The position numbers were made by a program, and so were the translations under genes. 64,000 nucleotides of DNA from Clostridium putrefaciens (GTDB lineage Bacteria > Bacillota > Clostridia > Clostridiales > Clostridiaceae): positions 1,550,001 through 1,614,000 of the forward strand of contig NZ_UFWZ01000001.1 in the NCBI RefSeq assembly GCF_900461105.1. The letters are read 5' to 3'. Within the stretch, counting starts at the first letter, position 1, and every line of letters begins with the position of its first letter. The notes beneath the pieces were generated by a model. That model saw nothing but the letters and a program-made list of their open reading frames with translations, was not told the origin of the DNA and searched no databases. Below, piece by piece: positions 18,825 through 27,623 of this stretch.

Positions 18825-19910
18825 GTGAAAAATAATTTCTTTTATACATTCCCTTCAATTATAGGAAAGCAGGCTGATAGAGATTTTTTCGTCATAATGT
18901 GTCCTTTATCAATTTTATCTAAATTATTTATTTTTAATGAGGATGAATTACCACCTGAGCATAGAGCTCAAAGAATCCTTAATAAATCAAGGATTCCTGA
19001 GATAACATCTTATATATTAAATAATACAAAGGACTATGTTTTTTCATCTGTTACAGCTTCTATAGATGGTGAATTTCAATTTATACCATTTGATGAAACA
19101 CTTAATAATAAAATAGGAACTCTTAACGTATCTATGGATAGTCGTTTATTAATAAACGATGGACAACATAGAAGGGCTGCTATTGAAGAGGCATTAAAAA
19201 CATTTCCTGAATTAGGCGATGAAACAATTTCCGTTGTCTTATTTATAGATGAGGGCCTAAATAGGAGTAAACAGATATTTGCTGACTTAAATAAACATGC
19301 TATTAATGTATCGAAATCTATCGGAATATTATATGATTCAAGAGATCCGATAGCTATTGTTACAAAATCTATACTTGAAGAAAATATCTATTTAAAAAAC
19401 TATACAGATAAAGAAAATCCATCTTTATCTAAATTTTCACCTAAGTTGTTTACTTTAAGTAGTATTAATGAAACTAATAAAAAGTTATCAAATAAACTTA
19501 ACATTAAGGATCCTAAAACTATTAAATTTATAAAGGATTTTTGGGATGTACTATGTGAAAATATGATTGAATGGAAATTTGTATTTGATAAGCACACTAA
19601 TCCTCATCTTTTTAGAACTGATTATATAAGTTCTAACGGGGTAGTTTTGGAGGCGCTAGGATTAGTCGGAAATTTCCTGTATATAGATAACCCTTCTAAT
19701 TGGAAACACAAACTGTCAAATGTTAAAGGTATAGATTGGCACAGGTCTAATTTAGAAGATTGGCAGCATAGAGTTATAGGTCCCAATGGACGTATTGTAA
19801 AAAGCTCGACTTATGTAAAATTAACAAATAACTTAATAAAAATGAAATTGAATCTCCCTCTAACTAAGGAAGAACTTAAATTAGAAAGGGATTGTAAAAA
19901 GGAGCTTTAA
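18825..19910 (+). CDS. dndB: DNA sulfur modification protein DndB (DGQHR-domain regulator)
   Basis: 361 residues, starting with GTG at 18825 behind a strong AGGAGGTG site. The DGQHR motif that names the family is at about residues 111-115 (LLINDGQHRRAAIEEAL), and FADLNKHAINVSKS, a ParB/DndB-like block, follows. In studied systems DndB limits the level of phosphorothioation and represses the dnd operon by binding its promoter. It is the first gene of the operon, followed by dndC after 2 nt. The fold is ParB/nuclease-like, but nuclease activity is not implied. Confidence 0.92.
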   Translation: MKNNFFYTFPSIIGKQADRDFFVIMCPLSILSKLFIFNEDELPPEHRAQRILNKSRIPEITSYILNNTKDYVFSSVTASIDGEFQFIPFDETLNNKIGTLNVSMDSRLLINDGQHRRAAIEEALKTFPELGDETISVVLFIDEGLNRSKQIFADLNKHAINVSKSIGILYDSRDPIAIVTKSILEENIYLKNYTDKENPSLSKFSPKLFTLSSINETNKKLSNKLNIKDPKTIKFIKDFWDVLCENMIEWKFVFDKHTNPHLFRTDYISSNGVVLEALGLVGNFLYIDNPSNWKHKLSNVKGIDWHRSNLEDWQHRVIGPNGRIVKSSTYVKLTNNLIKMKLNLPLTKEELKLERDCKKEL

Positions 19911-19912
19911 CT

Positions 19913-21526
19913 ATGAATATAGATTTACAAAATAAAATAGATGCTATACTAGAAGAGATGAAAATGGTCTATAAAAATGATACTCGACCATGGGTTATAG
20001 GCTATAGCGGAGGTAAAGATAGCACTGCTGTAGTTCAATTAGCATTTATTATGTTACAGAACTTATCACCTGAAGAAAGGCATAAGGATATTTATATTGT
20101 TTCCTCAGATACATTAATAGAGAATCCTATAATACTTGGATACTTAAAGGTAAACTCAAAATTAATAAATGAGGGTGCTAAATCTCAAAACCTTCCATTA
20201 TATACTCATATGGTTCATCCTGATTACAGTAACACATATTGGACTAATATTATTGGAAAGGGTTTGCCTACCCCTACCTCTATAAGATTTAGATGGTGCA
20301 CAGAACGTCTTAAAATTAAGCCTTCTAATGCATTTATACAAGATAAGGTTAAAGAAAATGGTGAAGTTGTTGTACTTCTTGGGGTTAGAAAATCCGAAAG
20401 TATATCAAGGGGTATACGAATTAAAAATAGAGAAATCGAAGGCTATCTTCTAACGCCGCATGGCTCTCTTGAAAATACTTATGTATACAATCCAATTGTA
20501 GACTTAACTACAGATAATGTGTGGGATATACTACTTAGCAATAATGGGGATACACCTTGGGGCTCAACTAATAATGACTTATTTAAATTATACATGGGCT
20601 CAGATGGTGGTGAGTGTCCATTTACAGTTACTAATGATAAAAATACACCTTCGTGCGGTAATTCCCGATTTGGATGTTGGATTTGTACAGTTGTTAATGA
20701 AGATAAATCATTAACTGGCTTTGTTGAAAACGGTGAAAGTTGGTTGAAACCCCTGCTAGATTTTAGAGCATGGATTTTAAGTATTAGAAATAAGCATGAA
20801 TATAGAAGGCAATATAGAAGGGATGGAAATCATTATTATAAACAGATATATCTGGAAAACCTTCCATTATTGGAAGGATACACTTTAAATGATGATTATA
20901 TATTTACTGATAAGAATGGTGACTATTATATAGACTTGAAAAATTCTAAAACATTAATAGAGAGTGGTAAAACCTTTAATTCCACTGATAAAGATAAAGT
21001 TTATCTAGAACTTATTAATTTAACAGATAATCTACAAATAGACCCAGCAAAAATACAATCTGATGATAAAGGTAACTTTATAAATATAGTTGGATATGGG
21101 CCATTTAACTTCAAAGCTAGGAAGCTAATATTAAAAAAACTCTTGGAAACTCAAAAGATTATAAATGAAGAATATGAAATTGAACTCATTACTAAGGAAG
21201 AACTTGAAGCCATTGATAAAATATGGGATGAAGAAGAAGATTTAACTCGTAGATCATTAGTTGATTTATATTATAATGTCATAGGTGAAAGACTCCCTTG
21301 GGATGACTACAAAAAAACTATCTTTGATAGTCATACTTTAACTGAAATAACAAATTTATGTGATAAACATAAATTTGATCAAAATTTTGTTAATAAACTT
21401 TTGATTGAAACAAATAAATATAAACATTTTGCAAATAAGACTATATTGGATAAGTCAATTAGCAAACTACTTAATCAAAAGCACTTGCATAAAGAGATTG
21501 TAGAGGATATAGGAAATGATAATTAA
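19913..21526 (+). CDS. dndC: DNA phosphorothioation sulfurtransferase DndC
   Basis: 537 residues, in the PAPS-reductase/ATP-pyrophosphatase superfamily. The P-loop SGGKDS is at about 30-35 (WVIGYSGGKDSTAVVQ). Four cysteines that can hold an iron-sulfur cluster are at about 234, 247, 254 and 257 (GGECPF, PSCGNSRFGCWICT). DndC activates the DNA backbone with ATP and receives sulfur from the cysteine desulfurase to make the phosphorothioate. Its end overlaps dndD by 11 nt, showing translational coupling. All key residues are present. Confidence 0.95.
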   Translation: MNIDLQNKIDAILEEMKMVYKNDTRPWVIGYSGGKDSTAVVQLAFIMLQNLSPEERHKDIYIVSSDTLIENPIILGYLKVNSKLINEGAKSQNLPLYTHMVHPDYSNTYWTNIIGKGLPTPTSIRFRWCTERLKIKPSNAFIQDKVKENGEVVVLLGVRKSESISRGIRIKNREIEGYLLTPHGSLENTYVYNPIVDLTTDNVWDILLSNNGDTPWGSTNNDLFKLYMGSDGGECPFTVTNDKNTPSCGNSRFGCWICTVVNEDKSLTGFVENGESWLKPLLDFRAWILSIRNKHEYRRQYRRDGNHYYKQIYLENLPLLEGYTLNDDYIFTDKNGDYYIDLKNSKTLIESGKTFNSTDKDKVYLELINLTDNLQIDPAKIQSDDKGNFINIVGYGPFNFKARKLILKKLLETQKIINEEYEIELITKEELEAIDKIWDEEEDLTRRSLVDLYYNVIGERLPWDDYKKTIFDSHTLTEITNLCDKHKFDQNFVNKLLIETNKYKHFANKTILDKSISKLLNQKHLHKEIVEDIGNDN

Positions 21527-23669
21527 TAGCATTACTCTAAAAAACTTTAAATCATATGAAGATAAAACCACATTTTTTTTCACACCTCAAGGTGATAAAA
21601 ATATTATTTTAATTGGAGGAGAAAATGGTGCTGGTAAATCTACATTATTCGAAGCAATAAAATTATGTGTTTATGGTCCTACTTGCTATGGATACTTGGG
21701 ACAAAATCATAATTATTTAACTAAAATTAAGAATAATATTAATGACAATGCGTTTAAAAATCAAGAAATAGAATGTTTAATTGAACTAAGTATTTCTTTT
21801 AAGCAAGGAACTAAAATGAAAAATTATTATTTAAGTCGTTCATGGAATTATGAAAAACAAAGGATACAGGAAAAATTTAAAGTATCATTGAATGGCGAAG
21901 ACCTAAATGAAGAAGATAAAATTTACTTTGATAAATATTTAAAATCAGTAATTCCACCATCTTTATTTGACTTCTTCTTCTTTGATGGTGAAGAGTTAAG
22001 TGATTTCTTTACTGGAAAAAATGCTAATGCTAATCTTAAAGAATCAATACTTGAACTTTTTAATTACGATACTTTTGAAATATTAAAAAAGCAACTACTT
22101 GTCCAACAAAGATTGCAATCAAAATCAAATAAAAAACTAGAACAGGCTCAAATAAATTTTGATAAGCTATCTTCTTATACCGCCAATATAAAGAGGGATA
22201 TTCAAGAGTTAAAAAATACACTTAGTTTACACGAAGAAAATCTTGATAACCTATTAGTTAAAAGGACTGAAACAGAAGAATATTTTAAAAATAGTGGTGG
22301 CCTTTTAGAATATGAAAAGTCTGCTTTAAATACTGAAATGAACAAACTTGAAAATGAGCGTACTGATATAAATCAATATATTAAAGATTTTTGTAATGAT
22401 ACACTTCCATTTTTATTAATAACTAATATTTTAAGTGATACTAAGGCACAGATATCTAAAGAAGAGTCCTTAAACGCTTATAACAGTGTTAAAAATAAAT
22501 TATCAGGTAAAATAATAAAACAATCATTATCAAAGCATGGTTTAGTTAATAATAAAAGTGATTATATTTACAATGAATTAGCCTCTACTATGCTTTCAAA
22601 TATGTTTGATATAAAAGAGTTAGACAATGTATTAACTATATTAAATTTAGCTCCTGAACAAAAAAGCTCAATAAATTTTATAATTGACAATATCCTATCA
22701 AAGGAAAATTCATATAAGGCAGAAGTTAAAAAAAGGTTTGCCAGAACCTTTAAAATAGCTTCAAAATTAAAGGCTTTAAGACAAAGGTTAAACTCAACTA
22801 TTTCAGAAGACATCTTAAATAGCTATATGGAATCAATACATTCTATAAATGAAAATATATTAGACGCTCAAAATGCTTTAACTTTTACAAAATCAACGCT
22901 TGAACAGAAATATGAAGATTTGAAGAATAAAGAATATCACCTTACTAGAGCAAAAAATGAGTACACTACCTTACTTCAGAATTCTAATGTTTTGGAAATC
23001 TCTAATGACCTTATTTCATACTTAGATGAACTACTTATAAATTTAACTAAAGATAAAATTTCATTAATAGAAGATGAATTCATTAACATATTTAATACGG
23101 TAATAAGAAAAAATAATTATGTAAATAGTATCGTTATTGATGATGACTTTAATTCCACTCTTTATATTAATAAATATTATAGCACTAATGATATATTAAA
23201 TATAATAAAAAATATTGGATTTGAAGGTTTATCTAAAAAATATGGTCCTAAATTCTTAGAAGACTTATACAATCATTATAATGTTACAACTAACAAAAAA
23301 CTTCATGAAAATATAACTAAAGATGTGTTAAATTCAATTATATTAAGTACAAAAGTAAATATAAATGACTTTTCAAATGGAGAAAAACAAATTTATATTC
23401 TTTGTTTGATTTGGTCTATTATTAAAAGCTCTGGCGTTGAAATACCCTTTATAATTGATACTCCCTATGCTCGTATAGATAAAACTCATAGAAATACATT
23501 AAGCACTAAATATTTTCCCAACATAAGTAACCAAGTAATCATTCTTTCTACTAATAAAGAAGTTGATGCTGAATTATACAAAGTTATTAAACCTTATGTA
23601 TGTGATGAATATTTATTGTTATATAATAATAATTCAAGAAAGACTGAGGTTAAAAATGGATATTTTTAG
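21516..23669 (+). CDS. dndD: DNA sulfur modification ATPase DndD (SMC/RecN-like)
   Basis: 717 residues in the SMC/Rad50 layout. Walker A GGENGAGKST is at about 34-43, long coiled-coil arms span about 190-520, the ABC signature FSNGEKQI is at about 618, and Walker B with IIDTPYARID is at about 645. DndD hydrolyses ATP and is thought to open or bend DNA for DndC/DndE during sulfur insertion. It overlaps dndC by 11 nt, and dndE follows after 8 nt. The size and motif order match the family. Confidence 0.94.
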   Translation: MIINSITLKNFKSYEDKTTFFFTPQGDKNIILIGGENGAGKSTLFEAIKLCVYGPTCYGYLGQNHNYLTKIKNNINDNAFKNQEIECLIELSISFKQGTKMKNYYLSRSWNYEKQRIQEKFKVSLNGEDLNEEDKIYFDKYLKSVIPPSLFDFFFFDGEELSDFFTGKNANANLKESILELFNYDTFEILKKQLLVQQRLQSKSNKKLEQAQINFDKLSSYTANIKRDIQELKNTLSLHEENLDNLLVKRTETEEYFKNSGGLLEYEKSALNTEMNKLENERTDINQYIKDFCNDTLPFLLITNILSDTKAQISKEESLNAYNSVKNKLSGKIIKQSLSKHGLVNNKSDYIYNELASTMLSNMFDIKELDNVLTILNLAPEQKSSINFIIDNILSKENSYKAEVKKRFARTFKIASKLKALRQRLNSTISEDILNSYMESIHSINENILDAQNALTFTKSTLEQKYEDLKNKEYHLTRAKNEYTTLLQNSNVLEISNDLISYLDELLINLTKDKISLIEDEFINIFNTVIRKNNYVNSIVIDDDFNSTLYINKYYSTNDILNIIKNIGFEGLSKKYGPKFLEDLYNHYNVTTNKKLHENITKDVLNSIILSTKVNINDFSNGEKQIYILCLIWSIIKSSGVEIPFIIDTPYARIDKTHRNTLSTKYFPNISNQVIILSTNKEVDAELYKVIKPYVCDEYLLLYNNNSRKTEVKNGYF

Positions 23670-23677
23670 GTGTAATT

Positions 23678-24067
23678 ATGGGATTTAGATTAAAAACATC
23701 AAAAAAAACAAAAGACATATTTGAAGAAATTGGCAAAAGCTCAAATCTTAAGCCGTTTGCTTTAAGTAAAATAGCAGTTTCTATGTCATTAAATTCTCCT
23801 ACTTCTATTTTGCAATATGAAAATAATGATACAAGTGGATTAGAATTACAAAGATCTACTGTAACTGGTGAATTCGATTCAATATATAAATCACTTATGG
23901 AAATAAATCTTGGAAGACATATAAGTGATGATGAATATTATCCATGTTTTATGAAGTTGCATATAGATAGAGGTGCTGAACTTCTATCTAATAACTATAA
24001 ATATGCTGGCGGTAATTTAGAAAAGTTTATAACCAACTTACTAGAAAAAGGAGATGCTAGTATATGA
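23678..24067 (+). CDS. dndE: DNA sulfur modification protein DndE
   Basis: 129 residues, the expected size. DndE forms a small helical tetramer that binds nicked DNA and is needed for phosphorothioation. The start FRLKTSKKTKDIFEEIGKSS and the middle ALSKIAVSMSL match the family pattern, and the ending GGNLEKFITNLLEKG is typical. Its stop overlaps the dndA start codon (ATGA at 24064-24067). Confidence 0.92.
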   Translation: MGFRLKTSKKTKDIFEEIGKSSNLKPFALSKIAVSMSLNSPTSILQYENNDTSGLELQRSTVTGEFDSIYKSLMEINLGRHISDDEYYPCFMKLHIDRGAELLSNNYKYAGGNLEKFITNLLEKGDASI

Positions 24068-25254
24068 TATATTTAGATAATAGCTCAACTACCCCTATTG
24101 ATCCTGAAGTACTAGATGCAATGTTACCCTATTTAAAAGAGGAATATGGCAATCCATCTAGTCGATACTACTCACTAGCTGTAAATGCCGAAAAAGCCGT
24201 AAATAAAGCTAGAGAACAAGTTGCAAATTTAATGAATGCAGAACCAAAAGAAATAATATTTACTGGTAGTGCTTCTGAAAGCAATAACTTCATTATTAAA
24301 GGTATTGCTGATTATAAAAAACACTATGAAGAAAAAGGTAATCACATAATTACTTCAACTGTAGAACATAAGTCAATACTTCAAACATGTAAGTTTCTAA
24401 ATGGAGATGTATTCTGGAATAAATCAGAGAGTACAATAGCTAGCCAATTTTTAAAGAAAAAAAGAATTTCAAAAAAAATAGATCGTGGATATGAAGTATC
24501 TTTTTTGTCTGTAAATGAATATGCTCAAATTCAAGAAGATACTTTCAAAGATTCAATAAGAGAAAATACTATACTTGCTTCTTTCATATGGGGGAACAAT
24601 GAGATTGGCTCATTAAATGATATAAAAAGTTTATGTGCTATCGCTAAGGAACATGGGGTGCTTTTTCATTCTGATGCTACTCAAGTATTAGGTAAAATAG
24701 ATATAGATGTAAAGAAGATTCCAGTAGATTTTATTTCTGTCTCTGCTCATAAACTATATGGACCAAAGGGGGTTGGAGCTGCGTTTATTAGACAGGCTGG
24801 ATTATCAGATTACAAATTGACATCATTAATTCATGGTGGCTTACAAGAAAAAGGCTATAGAGGTGGAACCTCTGCTGTTCATAACATTGTAGGATTCGGA
24901 AAGGCTTGCGAAATTGCCAAAAGAGATATGAATTCATATATTAACAAAATATATGAATTAGAAATTAAAGCTAAAAAAATGCTAACTGACAAATATCCAG
25001 ATATCAAATTTTTAGGAGACCCTGATAATCATATACCAGGAGTTATAGGATTATTAATTCCTGGTATTGTTAATGATATGATGATTAAGGATTTAGCTGA
25101 TAAGATTGCTATTTCTTCTGGTTCTGCTTGTGGAATTGGTGAACCCTCTTATGTTATTAAAGAAATTGGTCTTGAAAATAAAAGTTCTCAATTTATTAGA
25201 ATTACGTTAAACAAAAACACAAGATTATGTGATATTCAAAAAGCGAGAATTTAA
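24064..25254 (+). CDS. dndA: Cysteine desulfurase DndA/IscS-like, sulfur donor for phosphorothioation
   Basis: 396 residues, a class V PLP enzyme. The PLP lysine is in SVSAHKLYGPKG (about 229), HSDATQ is the cofactor Asp block, and the active Cys lies in SGSACGIGEP (about 353). It takes sulfur from cysteine and passes it to DndC. In several systems the cellular IscS does this job; here a dedicated gene is coupled to dndE by a 4-nt overlap and is last in the operon. An insert at about 125-150 (KKKRISKKIDRGYEV) is charged and slightly unusual for IscS. Confidence 0.92.
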   Translation: MIYLDNSSTTPIDPEVLDAMLPYLKEEYGNPSSRYYSLAVNAEKAVNKAREQVANLMNAEPKEIIFTGSASESNNFIIKGIADYKKHYEEKGNHIITSTVEHKSILQTCKFLNGDVFWNKSESTIASQFLKKKRISKKIDRGYEVSFLSVNEYAQIQEDTFKDSIRENTILASFIWGNNEIGSLNDIKSLCAIAKEHGVLFHSDATQVLGKIDIDVKKIPVDFISVSAHKLYGPKGVGAAFIRQAGLSDYKLTSLIHGGLQEKGYRGGTSAVHNIVGFGKACEIAKRDMNSYINKIYELEIKAKKMLTDKYPDIKFLGDPDNHIPGVIGLLIPGIVNDMMIKDLADKIAISSGSACGIGEPSYVIKEIGLENKSSQFIRITLNKNTRLCDIQKARI

Positions 25255-25267
25255 TTCTCGCTTTTTT
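25238..25267. terminator. Bidirectional terminator holding both stop codons
   Basis: AAAAAGCGAGAA, a TTTAA loop, then the complement followed by T6. The stop codons of dndA (plus strand) and of the convergent gene (minus strand) fall in or beside the loop, so one 30-bp palindrome ends both genes. Confidence 0.85.
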
Positions 25268-26041
25268 CAAGTAAATCCTCAATAGTATATAGCGTACTTT
25301 CTTTTACTATTTGTTCTATTTCTTGTGCATATTTTTCATATATACCATTTTCTAATTTTTTCGAATAAATGGTTGTGGTATTACCTTTATTGTATGATTT
25401 GCAAGCTGGTATACTTTTTATAACAACACTATTCTCGTTTAAATGAAGTGCATGTGTAATTGCACCATCAAATAAATATATTTCTAAATTGCTGTCATCC
25501 CCTAAATTGACACATATATATCGCCATAAATTTAATACCTCTTTAATTTTACTTTTTATATCACTATTCATATGATTTTTATAGAATTCCATTGTTATGT
25601 CATTATTAAAATCGGATATAATAACCCTAACTTTTACTTTACTCTTTAATGCATTCGTTAATTCTTTCTCATTGTCCCTAGTCCATCTATACCCATATAC
25701 ATGTAAAATATCTATATGCTTTTTTGCAGCTTTAATTATCTTTTCTGAAGTTAGTATTGTTTCATTATTTATATCTATTTTATTTATTCCAAGTTTCATG
25801 GCATCAATTTCACTATTAATACCACTACTAATATCTACTATCACATTTTCTTTTTTAATACATTTATCTAATATATCTAGTAAACAACTTACTATCAAAT
25901 ATGATTAGAGTGTCTCTAAAAATACTTTTCCTACATTATCTGTCATCTTATACGTAATTATTAAAATACAAAATCCTAAAATTAAAATTAAAATGCATTT
26001 ATAAGAGCTAATTAACTTATTCTTTAAACTAGTTTTTTCAT

Positions 26042-26054
26042 TATTTTTTATTTT
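26042..26054. repeat. 13-bp target-site duplication, left of IS30 copy 2
   Basis: TATTTTTTATTTT, repeated at 27270-27282. It differs from the duplication around copy 1, so the two copies inserted separately. Confidence 0.85.
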
Positions 26055-27269
26055 GACAAATTGCAATAACAAATTGAACTAATTTCTATTTATGACTTAA
26101 ATCGTTGAAATTACTTAGGCTGCATATATTATATCTAACTGTGCTTCAAATAGTTCCTCTGGAGTTTTGTATTTCAGTATCCTTCTAGGAAGGGTGTTCA
26201 TCCAATCTTCTATGAATGCAATGTCATCAGCACTATAGTCTGACATACGTTTCCCCTTAGGGATAAAGCGACGTATCAGGCCATTATGACGTTCATTAGT
26301 TCCTTTTTCAAATGAGGAATATGGATGAGTGAAATACACTTTTGTATCAGAGTCAACTTCAATTGTGGATAAATCGGAAAATTCAGAACCGTTATCGCCT
26401 GTTATTGTTTTGAATACTTGGCTAAACTTATCGCCATATAAGTTACGGATGCTGCTAAGTTCATTCATAACTGCGTCAGCAGTCTTAGATACAATTCTAC
26501 GCACAATGGCATTCCTGGTATTACGTTCAAGAATGGTTAAAAGTACACAGTCATTACCTGATTTTTCACCAATCACTGTATCAATCTCCCAGTGACCAAA
26601 TTCTTCACGATTATTTATGTGACATGGACGTTCTTCAATACTTTTACCAAGCTTTTTCTTATGCTTTTTGATCATTGTTGACTTAGTATTCCAGCGTAGC
26701 TTTATTGGTAAGTCTGCATTTTTAACAAGTAGCAACCCAAGATCAATATAGTTATACAAGGTCTTGGTGCATACCATTTGAAAACGCTCAAACTTACCAG
26801 TTTTAAGCGCATTACCTACACAAGCATCAGGTGACCATGAATCATGCTGTATCTTAGTTACAACATAGTTAATGAAGTCAGAGCATTCTAAACGCTTAAA
26901 TGTACGACATGAATTAAGACGATGTTTTTTATAAACGGCTTCGCCTGTATCTGCAAGGTAAATCTCAATACATTTTCCTTGTTTAATTTGAGTAGTAGTA
27001 CCACGTCGTATTTCATTTAGAACAGTATTTATAGGACGATTAAGCTCTTTAGCTATCCTATATGCTGAAAACCCATCTTTAAGACGAAGTTGAATAGTCA
27101 TGCGCTCTTCAAAATTCAAGTGTTTATTTTTACGTGATTTTATGTTACTATTTGGGTAGTCCATAGTGATTATCCTCCGTGTATATGTTTTTGTTTGACG
27201 ATTAAATCATAACACAGAATAATCCACTATGGATTTTTTTATTAGTTCAATTTCATTCTACAACAAGTC
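26055..27269 (-). mobile_element. IS30-family insertion sequence, copy 2 (1215 bp)
   Basis: Same length, ends and orientation as copy 1 at 17204-18418, with no base difference noticed by eye. It separates the modification genes (dndB-C-D-E-A) from the restriction genes (dptH-G-F) and cuts the 5' end of the gene convergent with dndA. Recombination between the two direct copies would delete the whole dnd arm (about 8.9 kb). Confidence 0.9.
26115..27164 (-). CDS. IS30-family transposase (copy 2)
   Basis: 349 residues, the same sequence as the transposase at 17264-18313: HTH N-terminus, DDE residues in HWEIDTVIGEK, TGDNGSEF and FEKGTNERHNGL. It is intact and presumably active. The ribosome site GGAGGATAAT precedes the ATG at 27164. 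Confidence 0.95.
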   Translation of the reverse strand: MDYPNSNIKSRKNKHLNFEERMTIQLRLKDGFSAYRIAKELNRPINTVLNEIRRGTTTQIKQGKCIEIYLADTGEAVYKKHRLNSCRTFKRLECSDFINYVVTKIQHDSWSPDACVGNALKTGKFERFQMVCTKTLYNYIDLGLLLVKNADLPIKLRWNTKSTMIKKHKKKLGKSIEERPCHINNREEFGHWEIDTVIGEKSGNDCVLLTILERNTRNAIVRRIVSKTADAVMNELSSIRNLYGDKFSQVFKTITGDNGSEFSDLSTIEVDSDTKVYFTHPYSSFEKGTNERHNGLIRRFIPKGKRMSDYSADDIAFIEDWMNTLPRRILKYKTPEELFEAQLDIIYAA

Positions 27270-27282
27270 TATTTTTTATTTT
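27270..27282. repeat. 13-bp target-site duplication, right of IS30 copy 2
   Basis: TATTTTTTATTTT, identical to 26042-26054. Confidence 0.85.
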
Positions 27283-27288
27283 TGACAC

Positions 27289-27623
27289 CTTTCCAATAAT
27301 ATTTGTTTAAAATTAATTTACATCTACATACTATATTTTTAGATTTAAAGCTACAATTTAATTATTCATAATACAATCTTGTAAATAATTAGTTAATTTA
27401 TTGCGATTAATACTACTTTAATTAGTTCGATATTCGATTCTATATCTTTATACACCTTCTTCATCTTCTTACATCTTAGACCAACATAAACATTAAAGCT
27501 TGTTAAATTATCTAAGGTATAACATCTTCCTCTATATAACTTTCCTTCTTCAATAAAATTTAAATCTGGACATTAATATACAAGCCTCACTCCTTATACA
27601 GCTCCTTTATTTTAATGTTTGAT
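27289..27623. other. Intergenic region with a possible gene remnant
   Basis: No firm gene. On the minus strand 27393-27572 has a 59-codon open frame (LYRGRCYTLDNLTSFNVYVG, then KKVYKDIESNIELIKVV) that looks like protein but has no start codon. It is probably the tail of a lost gene. I see no clear terminator after dptH. Confidence 0.35.

Larger units (their letters stand above)
25251..27288 (-). pseudogene. Unknown protein with N-terminal membrane anchor, split by an IS30 copy and one TAA
   Basis: The uninterrupted part (25251-25898, 215 codons from a TTG) reads IVSCLLDILDKCIKKENVIV and later HVYGYRWTRDNEKELTNALK and VRVIISDFNNDITMEFYKNH. I do not recognise the family; the strand-helix pattern recalls phospholipase-D-like folds, but no HKD motif is visible. 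The same frame continues upstream across a single TAA into SSYKCILILILGFCILIITY, a membrane segment, and on to the IS30 copy at 26055. Excising that copy with one 13-bp repeat continues the frame to a GTG at 27288. So the gene probably encoded a membrane-anchored protein of about 270 residues. The TTG version could still be translated. Confidence 0.6.

Noticed and set aside
17204-27269. A composite transposon carrying the dnd genes
   Set aside because: Each IS30 copy has its own distinct 13-bp duplication, and the outer flanks do not match, so the two copies inserted separately.
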